This document shows positions 34,662-42,013 of a DNA stretch of 42,013 bases, piece by piece. Each line of letters begins with the position of its first letter. Position 1 is the stretch's first letter. The notes under the pieces were generated by a model. That model searched no databases, was not told the origin of the DNA, and was given only the letters and a program-made list of their open reading frames with translations. The position numbers and the translations under genes are program-made. Origin of the DNA: Clostridium guangxiense (GTDB lineage Bacteria > Bacillota > Clostridia > Clostridiales > Clostridiaceae); NCBI RefSeq assembly GCF_021043395.1, contig NZ_JAJNKE010000023.1:1-42013 (forward strand), given 5' to 3'.

Positions 34662-35852
34662 TCACTCTTTACTCTGTTTTAGCGTTTCTCTATAAACTTC
34701 TGCAATAGTTATTCCATTTTCCCTTGCTACAATTCTGCATTCTTCATACTCTGGTTTGTATTTAATCAGTCTTCCTTTATAATAGCATTTCTTGATCGTG
34801 ATATCTCCATACTTGGTTTTTACCCTCGAGAATTCTCTATGCAACATCGTCTTTTCAACCTTATATTTTCTTACACCTATTGAAGTAGTTTCTTCAAAAA
34901 TAATATCCAAAATATTATCTTCACTTTTTTCATTAACAAGTACGCTTAACTTTATTGCTGGTCTTCCCTTTTTCATAATTATAGGTGTTTTAAATACATC
35001 TAAGGCACCCACCTCAAAAAGCTTTTCTTCTACATATCCATATAACTCTGGATTCATGTCATCTATGTTAGTTTCTATTATATACTGTTCTTCTATTTCC
35101 TTTCCAGCTCCTACCGTTCCCAAGTACACTCTTAAAACATTGGGAATTTCTAAATCTCTATGACCTATTCCATATCCAATCTTATCTACAGAAAAATCCA
35201 CTTTAGCTGTAAACTCTTTAACATTAGCGGCTAAAATAGCTGCTCCTGTAGGTGTAGTTGTCTCGAAAGGTACTATTCCAGTATTAATTGGTATATCTTT
35301 TAATATTTCAACAGTTGCTGGAGCAGGGACCGGCATAACCCCATGAGCGCATTTAACAAAACCTCCTCCAACTTGAACAGGAGAAGCAATGATTTTATCC
35401 ACATTTAAGTAACTTATTGCTATGGCTGCTCCCACAATATCCACAATTGAATCAACAGCTCCTACCTCATGAAAGTGAACTTCATATAAAGTTTTTCCGT
35501 GTACCTTTGCTTCTGCCTCTGCCACCTTCATAAATATATCTAAGCTTAATTTTTTAACTGCATCTCCTAGCGAACTTGAATTTATTATGTTTTCTACATC
35601 CTTTAAATTTCTATGATGATGGTGTTGTTCATGTTCATGGTCGTGATGATCGTGCTTCAATATAACATCTACCCTTGTTCCCGTTATCCCTAATTTTTCT
35701 GACTTTTCAATCTTCATTTCATATTCAGAATCCAAATTGAGCTTTGAAAGTTCGCTTAATATATATTCCTTAGGAACCCCTAAATCCATTAATGCTGATA
35801 AATTCATATCTCCACTTATACCGCAAAAACAATCGTAATACAGTACTTTCAT
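34662..35852 (-). CDS. larC: LarC, nickel-inserting cyclometallase
   Basis: 396 residues, one uninterrupted frame, whereas in Lactobacillus plantarum larC is read through a frameshift. The start is YYDCFCGISGDMNLSALMDL. A His-rich metal-binding linker follows (HDHHDHEHEQHHHHR, about 67-81), then TPTGAAILAANV and the C-terminal half with NIDDMNPELYGYVEEKLFEV. It inserts nickel into the pincer cofactor, using CTP. The long palindromic spacer separates it from cbiO upstream. The start codon is followed by the expected family N-terminus. Confidence 0.93.
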   Translation of the reverse strand: MKVLYYDCFCGISGDMNLSALMDLGVPKEYILSELSKLNLDSEYEMKIEKSEKLGITGTRVDVILKHDHHDHEHEQHHHHRNLKDVENIINSSSLGDAVKKLSLDIFMKVAEAEAKVHGKTLYEVHFHEVGAVDSIVDIVGAAIAISYLNVDKIIASPVQVGGGFVKCAHGVMPVPAPATVEILKDIPINTGIVPFETTTPTGAAILAANVKEFTAKVDFSVDKIGYGIGHRDLEIPNVLRVYLGTVGAGKEIEEQYIIETNIDDMNPELYGYVEEKLFEVGALDVFKTPIIMKKGRPAIKLSVLVNEKSEDNILDIIFEETTSIGVRKYKVEKTMLHREFSRVKTKYGDITIKKCYYKGRLIKYKPEYEECRIVARENGITIAEVYRETLKQSKE

Positions 35853-35903
35853 TTCAATTCACTCCCTAAATTTATTTGCTTAACTTTCGTAATTTAAAAA
35901 TAA

Positions 35904-36242
35904 TGCGAAGTAATAACTAACTTTTTTCGCCTAAAAATAAGGCGAAAAAGCTAAGGGTGAAGTGTTTTAACTTGCGCTGCTTGTTAAAAGGTGAACTTTT
36001 TTACCTTCAGTAAAAAGCTAATGATGATTTTCCTACGTTTCTCTACGGAAAATCTTTAATTTAAATCAATAATTTTTCAGCAGCGGAGCGGAAGAAAAAT
36101 CACCTTAACTTTTGGCTTTAGCCGAAAAATTCACCTTTGACGTGCAAAGCATCGTCAAACCCTTCACTTTTTACCAAAGGTAAAAAAGTTAGTCTTTTAA
36201 CTAGCAAAGCGAGTTAAAACCTTTCACTATAGTTGCTTCGCA
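35904..36242. repeat. Nine-hairpin palindromic element between cbiO and larC
   Basis: Nine adjacent hairpins occur in 340 bp, arms at: 35923-35932/35940-35949 (TTTTTCGCCT), 35965-35971/35983-35989 (TTTTAAC), 35998-36004/36010-36016 (TTTTTAC), 36026-36033/36047-36054 (GATTTTCC), 36072-36078/36094-36100 (ATTTTTC), 36110-36116/36121-36127 (TTTTGGC, one G-U), 36136-36142/36153-36159 (TTTGACG), 36168-36175/36179-36186 (TTTTTACC), 36195-36202/36212-36219 (TTTTAACT). Longer pairings nest over them: TGCGAAG/CTTCGCA at the two ends, ACTAACTTTTTT with AAAAAAGTTAGT, and AAAGGTGAA with TTCACCTTT. No coding frame is supported. It fills the 394-bp gap in the operon. Confidence 0.8.
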
Positions 36243-36246
36243 ATCT

Positions 36247-36972
36247 TTATATAATATTACAATTTCTTAAAAATTCCTCATCCCTTATAATACTTTCATA
36301 TTTACCATCTCTGACAATTCTATGGTCCTCAGAAAAGACAATAGCCCTATTGAAAACTCCCTTTATATACTCAAAATCGTGAGTGGCACATATTATAGTT
36401 TTACCGCTTTTATTTAAATCATGAAGCAACTCTCTTATAAATCTCTTTCCTTTTGGATCTATTCCATTCATGGGCTCGTCCAAAGTTATTACTTCTGGGT
36501 TCATAGCCAAAACACTAGCAATTGCAACTCTTTTCTTTTCTCCACCACTTAAATTATACGGATGTTCTTCCTTTAATTTATATATGTTAAGGAGCTCAAG
36601 GCAATCGCCTACTCTTTTATTTATTTCATTCTCTGGCAAACCCATTTGCATAAGTCCAAAAGCCACCTCCTCAAAAACAGTGGAACAAAAAAGTTGAGCA
36701 TCAGAATTTTGAAAAACAAAACCCACCCTCTTATGAAATAGCTTTAAGTACTTAGTGTCTTTTAAAGCATTTTCATTTATTTCTGTCTTATCAAATGTGT
36801 ACTTTCCCTTACTCGGAAAAATAATACCATTTAACAGCTTTAAAAAAGTGGATTTTCCGCTTCCGTTTGGCCCTATTACAGCTACAGCCTCCCCTTCTCT
36901 TATATTGACACCTACACTGTCGAGGGCCGTCTTATTTTTATATGTGAACGAAACATTTTCTAGCTTTATCAT
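36247..36972 (-). CDS. cbiO: ECF transporter ATPase for nickel/cobalt (CbiO/LarO)
   Basis: About 241 residues. Walker A GPNGSGKSTFLKLLNGI, Q-loop FVFQNSDAQLFCSTVFEEVA with the ECF-type FGLMQMG, signature NLSGGEKKRVAIA and Walker B VITLDEPMNGIDPKG. It drives uptake together with CbiQ and CbiM encoded upstream. No strong ribosome binding site is seen before the ATG, and a small AAGAATT/AATTCTT hairpin lies in the 118-bp spacer after cbiQ. Confidence 0.92.
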   Translation of the reverse strand: MIKLENVSFTYKNKTALDSVGVNIREGEAVAVIGPNGSGKSTFLKLLNGIIFPSKGKYTFDKTEINENALKDTKYLKLFHKRVGFVFQNSDAQLFCSTVFEEVAFGLMQMGLPENEINKRVGDCLELLNIYKLKEEHPYNLSGGEKKRVAIASVLAMNPEVITLDEPMNGIDPKGKRFIRELLHDLNKSGKTIICATHDFEYIKGVFNRAIVFSEDHRIVRDGKYESIIRDEEFLRNCNII

Positions 36973-37089
36973 CAATATTCTTTAGCAAAGAATTAAAAAA
37001 TTCTTACTAAAACTCACCTCATTTTTTATTCATTTTTCAGGCGCAATCATAAATTTTATCAATATTCCTTTAAAACATAACCCTCTATC

Positions 37090-37887
37090 TTAACGTTTTA
37101 AACAATATATAAATAAACCAACTAATGTCAGTGTTATTATCAAATAAAAACAATCTAATTTTCTAAATTTTAAATTAACTTTTGTGGTATATTCCCCCAC
37201 AAATCCTCTGCATTCCATGGCTTGAAACATCTCTTCGCTCATCTTATAAGCTTTTATAAACAAATTCCCCATAATACCTGTAAGGTAATTATATTTGCTT
37301 GGAGCTTTACCAACAGATCTAAGCTTTAATGCATATAATAAATCAATTGAGTGCTCTCCAAGTAAAACTATGTACTTTATGGTTATATCCATTATCCATA
37401 TGAATATATCTGGTACAAATAATAATTTTAAAGACTTACTAACTTCACTCCACTTAGTGGTATGTGACATTAGATTCATAAGCAGTATGGTTACTATTAT
37501 TTTTTGAAACAGCATTAAACTGTTATAAATATTGCCATAAAGCATAGATGGTATTAAAGCAATCAAAGTTATAATAGGAAATATTAAGCTTCTACATAGT
37601 ATCATTTTTATGATTTTCTTTTCCATGAATAAAAGGTTTGCTAAAGCATACATATCAATTACTAATAAATAGACCTGACTTCTTGAAAGTGATATACATA
37701 TTATTAATACTATGGTGCTTAGAACCTTTAAAGTTGGATTTAATGAATATATTAACTTATCCCTACTTTTGCTTTGTCTGATAATTGAAAGTGTTTTTAT
37801 CAAAGAAAAAATACTCTTTTCTATATATGTGCTTTTTTCTTCCTTGGGAACATAAGTATCCTTTACTGAAAGCCATTCTGGAATCAT
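37090..37887 (-). CDS. cbiQ: ECF transporter transmembrane T component (CbiQ/LarQ)
   Basis: 265 residues. After a soluble start come hydrophobic segments and the CbiQ coupling region with AYKMSEEMFQAMECRGFVGE, where the ECRGF motif contacts the ATPase. It joins CbiO to the substrate-binding CbiM. The gene overlaps the end of cbiM by 4 bp, so the two are translationally coupled. Confidence 0.92.
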   Translation of the reverse strand: MIPEWLSVKDTYVPKEEKSTYIEKSIFSLIKTLSIIRQSKSRDKLIYSLNPTLKVLSTIVLIICISLSRSQVYLLVIDMYALANLLFMEKKIIKMILCRSLIFPIITLIALIPSMLYGNIYNSLMLFQKIIVTILLMNLMSHTTKWSEVSKSLKLLFVPDIFIWIMDITIKYIVLLGEHSIDLLYALKLRSVGKAPSKYNYLTGIMGNLFIKAYKMSEEMFQAMECRGFVGEYTTKVNLKFRKLDCFYLIITLTLVGLFIYCLKR

Positions 37888-38867
37888 TTATTCTCCTTTT
37901 GTTTCCTATTAAAAATTATTTTTGCTAAAACTCTTATAACTGCTAGTATTAATACTACTCCTATTATTGCCGATGCTATATAACCGAAATACTCTCTCAT
38001 ATTTTGAATGCTGTAAGCTGCCATTGGTGAATTAAACTTCACTCCATTTTTCATCCCTTTAGGTACAAATCCCATTAATTTTTGAATTTCATCTGTTCCC
38101 CATTCTCCCCAAGCTGTTCCCTTTGCTAAAAGACCCAGTGGAGTTGCTAAAACAAGAATTCCTATTATAATATACAGTGCCTTTGCACTTTTAATTTTTT
38201 CATTATATATTATTTCTGGGGAAAACTTTTTTATATAACTATATGCTCCAACAGTTATTATTCCTTCTAAAATTCCAACTACCAATAAATGCGGCACCAT
38301 CATAGCTGGAATAGATATATTTAGTCCATATGGACTGTACAGCGGTCTTCCAAGAGAATCTTTAAAAAGCAACGGCTGAACACCAAATTCAATTGCTGCA
38401 AATAAAGCTGCTGCATTAACAGAAATGTATGCTGCTAAAAAAGCGCCAAGGAATTCGCTCTTTTTGCTTTTAAATAGCCTTTTTATAATTTTAAATAAAT
38501 AAAAAGCTGTGAAGGGCATTATAAAAGCCATATTAAAGCAATTTACCCCTATTGCTAAAATTCCTCCATCTCCAAAAAACAATGCTTGAATTACAAGAGC
38601 TATTGTAACTGCAAAGGTTGCTGAGTATGGTCCTAGTAGAATAGCTACAAGCGCTCCTCCAATAGCATGTCCTGTGGTTCCACCCGGAAGCGGTACATTG
38701 AACATCATAATCAAAAATGAAAAAGCTGCTGCCACCCCAAGAAGAGGCATCTTTTGTCTAGTCATTTCTTCTTTGACCTTTATGCTTGCTCTTCTCCATA
38801 CTGGTACCATTACTGCTCCAAAAACCACACAAGTAGATGGACTTAAATAATTGTCTGGTATATGCAC
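37884..38867 (-). CDS. cbiM: Nickel/cobalt-binding S component (CbiM with fused CbiN-like part)
   Basis: 327 residues. The N-terminus MHIPDNYLSPSTCVVFGAVM is the CbiM/NikM signature; Met1 and His2 help bind the metal. VPLPGGTTGHAIGGALVAIL and FGDGGILAIGVNCFNMAFIM are further family motifs. The last 100 residues carry an extra helix and the loop TPLGLLAKGTAWGEW, a fused CbiN/PDGLE-like part. In this operon it most likely takes up nickel for LarC. The GTG start follows GGGGG. Confidence 0.92.
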   Translation of the reverse strand: MHIPDNYLSPSTCVVFGAVMVPVWRRASIKVKEEMTRQKMPLLGVAAAFSFLIMMFNVPLPGGTTGHAIGGALVAILLGPYSATFAVTIALVIQALFFGDGGILAIGVNCFNMAFIMPFTAFYLFKIIKRLFKSKKSEFLGAFLAAYISVNAAALFAAIEFGVQPLLFKDSLGRPLYSPYGLNISIPAMMVPHLLVVGILEGIITVGAYSYIKKFSPEIIYNEKIKSAKALYIIIGILVLATPLGLLAKGTAWGEWGTDEIQKLMGFVPKGMKNGVKFNSPMAAYSIQNMREYFGYIASAIIGVVLILAVIRVLAKIIFNRKQKENK

Positions 38868-38946
38868 TTACTTAGCCCCCAATCAAAAGAAATTGCATAA
38901 AATTTTTAAATTAATAATATTACAAAACTTACAAGTGATTTTTGAC

Positions 38947-39062
38947 AGGAGTAGAGAGTACAGTGAAGGTTGATTTTCCTCCTCTTTGCTGCTAAAAATC
39001 TATTACCTTGAAAAATTTTTCGTAGTTCTAATTGAGAAAATACCTTCGCTCTACTTTCTCCT
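38947..39062. repeat. Palindrome upstream of cbiM, related to the lar spacer element
   Basis: The arms are 38947-38970 and 39042-39062 (AGGAG and GTGAAGGT on the left, ACCTTCGCTCTACTTTCTCC on the right), paired with a 3-base bulge and a few mismatches. The central GTTGATTTTCC and GCTAAAAATCT resemble the GATGATTTTCC hairpin at 36023-36054. It lies between the aldo/keto reductase stop and cbiM, so it could be a leader, a terminator or the same kind of mobile repeat. Confidence 0.55.
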
Positions 39063-39076
39063 CCTTACCTTTTACT

Positions 39077-40237
39077 CTATTTAATAAATAAAGCTTTAAC
39101 GTTTTCTAATTCTTCACGAATTTTAATGCCTTGTGGACAAGCTTTTTCACACTTACCGCATTTTAAGCACTTATCCGCTCTTTCTGATGCAGCTACCCCA
39201 TTATATATTCTCTTGAGTTCCACTTCCGTTTCTGGAGTAACAAACGTACTGTACTCATTATAGCAAGAAAAGTTCTTAGGAATGTTAACTCCTCCTGGAC
39301 AAGGCATACAGTATTCACAGCCTGTACAGTTAACTTTTATTCTTTCTTTAAATGCATCTTTAACCTCATTAATTATTTTAAGTTCCTTTTCTGTTAGCGA
39401 ATTAGGTGCAGCATCACTTGCAGTTTTTATGTTTTCTTCAACATTTTCTTTAATACCCATACCACTTAAAACTACAGATACTTCTGGATGATTCCATACC
39501 CACCTAAGTCCCCATTCTGCTGGAGATCGCTTAACATCTGCTTTATCAAAAGCATTTTTAGCCTTTTCTGGAAGGTTTGCAGCTATTCTACCACCTCTAA
39601 GTGGTTCCATGATAACAACGCCCAAGCCTTTACTTGCTGCATACCTAAGTCCTTCTGTTCCTGCTTGATTATTTTCATCTAAGTAATTGTATTGAATTTG
39701 GCAGAAAGACCAATTATATGAATCAACTATTTCCTTGAATGCATCCACTTTATCGTGGAAGGAAAATCCTGCATATCTTATTCTTCCATCTTTTATTGCT
39801 GAATCTAAAAATTCAGTTACTCCTAATTTTTTTAAATTTGCCCAGCGCTCTGCGCTTAAAGCATGTAATAAATAAAAATCTATTCTGTCAGTTTGAAGAC
39901 GTTCTAATTGCCTATTTAGATATTTGTCCATATCTTCTCTAGTTTTAATTAACCAGCTAGGAAGTTTTGTAGCCAAATTAACTTTTTCTCTATATCCGTC
40001 CTTTAGAACTCTACCTACAAATGGTTCGCTTTGTCCTCCTTCTTCTCCTCCAGTACCATGATAAGGATATGCTGTGTCTATATAATTAACCCCTTCATCA
40101 ATCGCATTACGAATAATTTCTGTAGCTTTTTTCTCATCAATTTTGGTACCATCCCCATCGATAACAGGAAGTCTCATGCAACCAAAACCTAATTCTGAAA
40201 CTTTTTCATTTGTTTTTCCCAAAGTTCTATACAACAT
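39077..40237 (-). CDS. Aldo/keto reductase with C-terminal 4Fe-4S domain
   Basis: 386 residues. The aldo/keto reductase domain has GFGCMRLPV, YIDTAYPYHGTGG (catalytic Asp and Tyr), NLATKLP (Lys) and FYLLHALS (His). The C-terminal domain adds Cys-rich sequence, CTGCEYCMPCPGGVNIPKN and CLKCGKCEKACPQGIKI, for iron-sulfur clusters. This group may couple ferredoxin to reduction of carbonyl compounds in anaerobes. The same promoter and operator type as the alcohol dehydrogenase lie upstream, so it is a likely member of the HxlR regulon. Confidence 0.92.
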   Translation of the reverse strand: MLYRTLGKTNEKVSELGFGCMRLPVIDGDGTKIDEKKATEIIRNAIDEGVNYIDTAYPYHGTGGEEGGQSEPFVGRVLKDGYREKVNLATKLPSWLIKTREDMDKYLNRQLERLQTDRIDFYLLHALSAERWANLKKLGVTEFLDSAIKDGRIRYAGFSFHDKVDAFKEIVDSYNWSFCQIQYNYLDENNQAGTEGLRYAASKGLGVVIMEPLRGGRIAANLPEKAKNAFDKADVKRSPAEWGLRWVWNHPEVSVVLSGMGIKENVEENIKTASDAAPNSLTEKELKIINEVKDAFKERIKVNCTGCEYCMPCPGGVNIPKNFSCYNEYSTFVTPETEVELKRIYNGVAASERADKCLKCGKCEKACPQGIKIREELENVKALFIK

Positions 40238-40376
40238 AGTAATTCCTCCCTAAATATTAAATAATCGTTTATACTTTTACTAATATATTAAATTTAAACC
40301 TTATAGTATGTCAACTAAATAATTAATCAGATTAAAATCCCTCCTTATTATAATTACTTTTTTTATTTCAATTTAC

Positions 40377-40405
40377 AGTATAATTATCAGTATAATTATT
40401 AACAA
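40377..40405 (-). promoter_or_regulatory. Promoter of the 4Fe-4S aldo/keto reductase gene
   Basis: Read on the minus strand: TTGTTA (40405-40400), 17 nt, TATACT (40382-40377). The -10 element and spacing are identical to the alcohol dehydrogenase promoter. A second TATACT at 40394-40389 is not correctly spaced. Confidence 0.65.
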
Positions 40406-40443
40406 GAATGCACTTTATTGATACATGGTATCATTTATGATAC
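40403..40443. promoter_or_regulatory. Probable HxlR operator, site 2
   Basis: Matches site 1 (32279-32319) at 39 of 41 positions. The core is GATAC-ATG-GTATCAT-TT-ATGATAC. It lies just upstream of the -35 of the aldo/keto reductase promoter, as site 1 does for the alcohol dehydrogenase. Together with the following hairpin it accounts for the 390-bp divergent spacer. Confidence 0.7.
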
Positions 40444-40507
40444 TAAAGAAATATTTTACTTGTATTAATTTATAATTATCATTATAATTAGCACTAATAT
40501 AGGAGGT

Positions 40508-40595
40508 TGTGAAAAAAGGTATTCTATAGGTTTTACTACACCACGCATAAAGCACTATGGGCGGCCCGTAAAAAAGAATACCTACATTTTTCACA
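40508..40595 (+). other. 88-bp hairpin behind an orphan ribosome binding site
   Basis: TGTGAAAAA (40508-40516) pairs with TTTTTCACA (40587-40595); inside, GGTATTC pairs with GAATACC and TTTTAC with GTAAAA. AGGAGG (40501-40506) directly precedes it and opens only a six-codon frame (GTG at 40509, stop TAG). The loop holds GGGCGGCCCG. The true nagZ ribosome site is further downstream. Confidence 0.55.
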
Positions 40596-40629
40596 TCCTG
40601 CTATAGCTACCTAACAAGAGGTGAATTTG

Positions 40630-41859
40630 ATGAAGATAAAAAGAATATCATTGTTTGCACTAATCTTAACTTTGCTATTTACGTTCGGCTGCAGCAAAAG
40701 CATAACTCTAAAAAAAAATAATCAAAACCGAGCTAATAATATCCATAAGCAGCCAATAGATCCAGTTAAGCAAAAATTAAATAACATGACTCTTGATGAA
40801 AAAATAGGTCAATTGATTATAGCGGGCATAGATGACTATACAAATAACGAACATTCAAAAGCCTTAATAAATAGTTATCATGTAGGAGGGTTTATTTTAT
40901 TTGGTCGAAACATTAAAAATGCTGATCAACTATTAGAGCTAATTAATTCCTTAAAAGAAATCAATTCATCAAATAATAAAATTCCTATACTCCTTGGAGT
41001 TGATGAGGAAGGCGGCAGAGTTTCAAGAATGCCTTCAGAATTTGTAAGGCTACCATCCAATGGAGCTATTGGTCAGGTTAATAATTCAAACTTTTCTTAT
41101 AAAATTGGAGAAATACTAGGTCAAGAAATTAAATCCTTTGGACTAAATGTGGATTTTGCTCCTGTTCTGGATGTGAACAGTAACCCTAAAAATCCTGTTA
41201 TAGGTGATAGGTCCTTTGGCTCTACTCCTTCTTTAGTTTCTAAATTAGGACTACAAACAATGAAAGGAATACAATCACAAAACATTATACCTGTAGTAAA
41301 GCATTTTCCGGGACATGGAGATACCTCAATTGATTCACATGTTGGACTTCCTATAGTATACAATGATATGAAAAGATTGAACAGTTTAGAACTTATCCCA
41401 TTTTCTGATGCAATCCAAAATGGAGCAGACATGGTAATGGTAGCTCATATACTTCTACCTAAAATTGATTCTAATAATCCTGCTTCATTTTCAAAAACCA
41501 TTATTACGGATATACTTAGAAAAAGCATGAATTTTAATGGTGTTGTAATTACTGATGACATGACAATGGGAGCAATTGTCAAAAATTACAACATAGGAGA
41601 AGCTTCTGTAAACTCACTTAATGCTGGTTCAGATATTATTTTGGTTTGTCACGACTTTGATAAAGAAGTTACTGTTTTAAATGCCATAAAAAATTCAGTT
41701 GCCAAGGGTACTCTTTCTGAGGAATCTATTAATGAAAAAGTATATAGAATTTTAAAACTTAAGGAAAAATACAATTTAAAAGATACTAAAACAGCCTCCA
41801 TTAATGTACAGGAGATTAATAATAAGATAAATAATTTGCTAGGCAATTATATGAAATGA
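40630..41859 (+). CDS. nagZ: NagZ-like beta-N-acetylhexosaminidase lipoprotein
   Basis: About 409 residues. A signal peptide ends in the lipobox FTFGC, so the protein is membrane-anchored outside the cell. The GH3 domain follows: GGFILFGRNI, VDEEGGRVSRMPSEF, DFAPVLDVNSNPKNPVIGDR, VVKHFPGHGDTSIDSHVGLP (general acid His/Asp loop of the NagZ group) and GVVITDDMTMGAI, whose first Asp of the pair is the probable nucleophile. It removes N-acetylglucosamine from cell-wall fragments. I start at the ATG at 40630, 8 nt after AGAGG, rather than at the GTG at 40621. Confidence 0.92.
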   Translation: MKIKRISLFALILTLLFTFGCSKSITLKKNNQNRANNIHKQPIDPVKQKLNNMTLDEKIGQLIIAGIDDYTNNEHSKALINSYHVGGFILFGRNIKNADQLLELINSLKEINSSNNKIPILLGVDEEGGRVSRMPSEFVRLPSNGAIGQVNNSNFSYKIGEILGQEIKSFGLNVDFAPVLDVNSNPKNPVIGDRSFGSTPSLVSKLGLQTMKGIQSQNIIPVVKHFPGHGDTSIDSHVGLPIVYNDMKRLNSLELIPFSDAIQNGADMVMVAHILLPKIDSNNPASFSKTIITDILRKSMNFNGVVITDDMTMGAIVKNYNIGEASVNSLNAGSDIILVCHDFDKEVTVLNAIKNSVAKGTLSEESINEKVYRILKLKEKYNLKDTKTASINVQEINNKINNLLGNYMK

Positions 41860-41862
41860 GGC

Positions 41863-42013
41863 ACGGGGTTGGAATTCAATCCTATTATCCTTCCATAACT
41901 AAATAAATGAGCCCCGCGTTCTTGATTTCTGCTTACTTTTTATTTTGCCTGTTGCTTAAACAGTGCTTGCTTTTAGTTCTAGAAGGATAATGGGCTCCGC
42001 CCAAACCCCGCGT
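41863..42013. repeat. Inverted pair of GGATAAT modules, cut by the window edge
   Basis: 41976-42013 is the 38-bp module with core GGGC-TCC-GCCC. An inverted, degenerate copy lies at 41863-41901 (ACGGGGTT, then CCTATTATCCTTC), so the pair can fold into a long hairpin. It starts right after nagZ and may serve as its terminator. The element continues past the window. Confidence 0.65.

Noticed and set aside
35904-36242. A CRISPR array in the lar spacer
   Set aside because: The units are different palindromes with unequal spacing, not identical repeats with unique spacers, and no cas gene is present.
38868-39076. A nickel/cobalt or cobalamin riboswitch before cbiM
   Set aside because: The conserved cobalamin box and the NiCo junction sequences are absent; only a long palindrome is present.

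Overview
The window looks like chromosomal DNA of an anaerobic, spore-forming, low-GC Firmicute of the Clostridium type. The basis is the strongly AT-rich composition, AGGAGG-type ribosome binding sites, a three-gene spore germinant-receptor operon behind a good sigma-G promoter match, a ferredoxin-domain aldo/keto reductase, a molybdenum hydroxylase and lactate-racemase-type nickel cofactor genes. I do not name a species. No rRNA, tRNA, transposase, integrase, phage gene or CRISPR array was found.

Layout. 1-850: end of a gene entering from the left, a small exported protein that seems frameshifted, and a small two-helix membrane protein. 849-4590: peptide transporter CstA, a decayed MocR-type regulator and the divergent solo B3/4-domain gene beside it. 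4703-7742: AraC/GyrI regulator, free-standing GyrI protein and a two-gene ABC exporter, probably one efflux operon. 7739-12783: a MerR-like remnant, a membrane diguanylate cyclase, an aldo/keto reductase, NudC and a LysR regulator. 12854-15887: glycogen branching enzyme, a regulator-like remnant and a GNAT acetyltransferase. 15955-20297: two copies of a large palindromic non-coding element, with an aldolase-like PLP enzyme, a CD3324-family protein, a MocA-like nucleotidyltransferase and a FUSC-type membrane protein between them. 20297-25173: THEP1-like NTPase, membrane protein and a three-subunit xanthine-dehydrogenase-type molybdenum hydroxylase. 25228-29151: germinant receptor operon. 29388-32800: ABC-F protein, iron alcohol dehydrogenase and its divergent HxlR regulator. 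32916-38867: larB, larE, larC and a nickel/cobalt ECF transporter (cbiO, cbiQ, cbiM). 39077-42013: ferredoxin-type aldo/keto reductase, NagZ-like lipoprotein and the start of another repeat.

How genes work together. The transporter and LarB/E/C would import nickel and build the nickel-pincer cofactor, but no larA lies in the window. The alcohol dehydrogenase and the distant ferredoxin-type aldo/keto reductase carry the same 41-bp operator-like sequence immediately upstream of matching promoters, so the HxlR protein probably controls both. MocA may supply the molybdenum cofactor for the hydroxylase.

The most unusual content is non-coding. One 634-bp element has 15-bp terminal inverted repeats and a giant hairpin at each end, and the loops of the two hairpins are reverse complements of each other. 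A second, rearranged copy lies 3.7 kb away. Nine consecutive hairpins with nested outer pairings fill the spacer between cbiO and larC, and a related palindrome precedes cbiM. A 38-bp module with a GGGC-NNN-GCCC core recurs with only the loop changed. These may be one family of modular palindromic elements; I do not recognise it as a named family.
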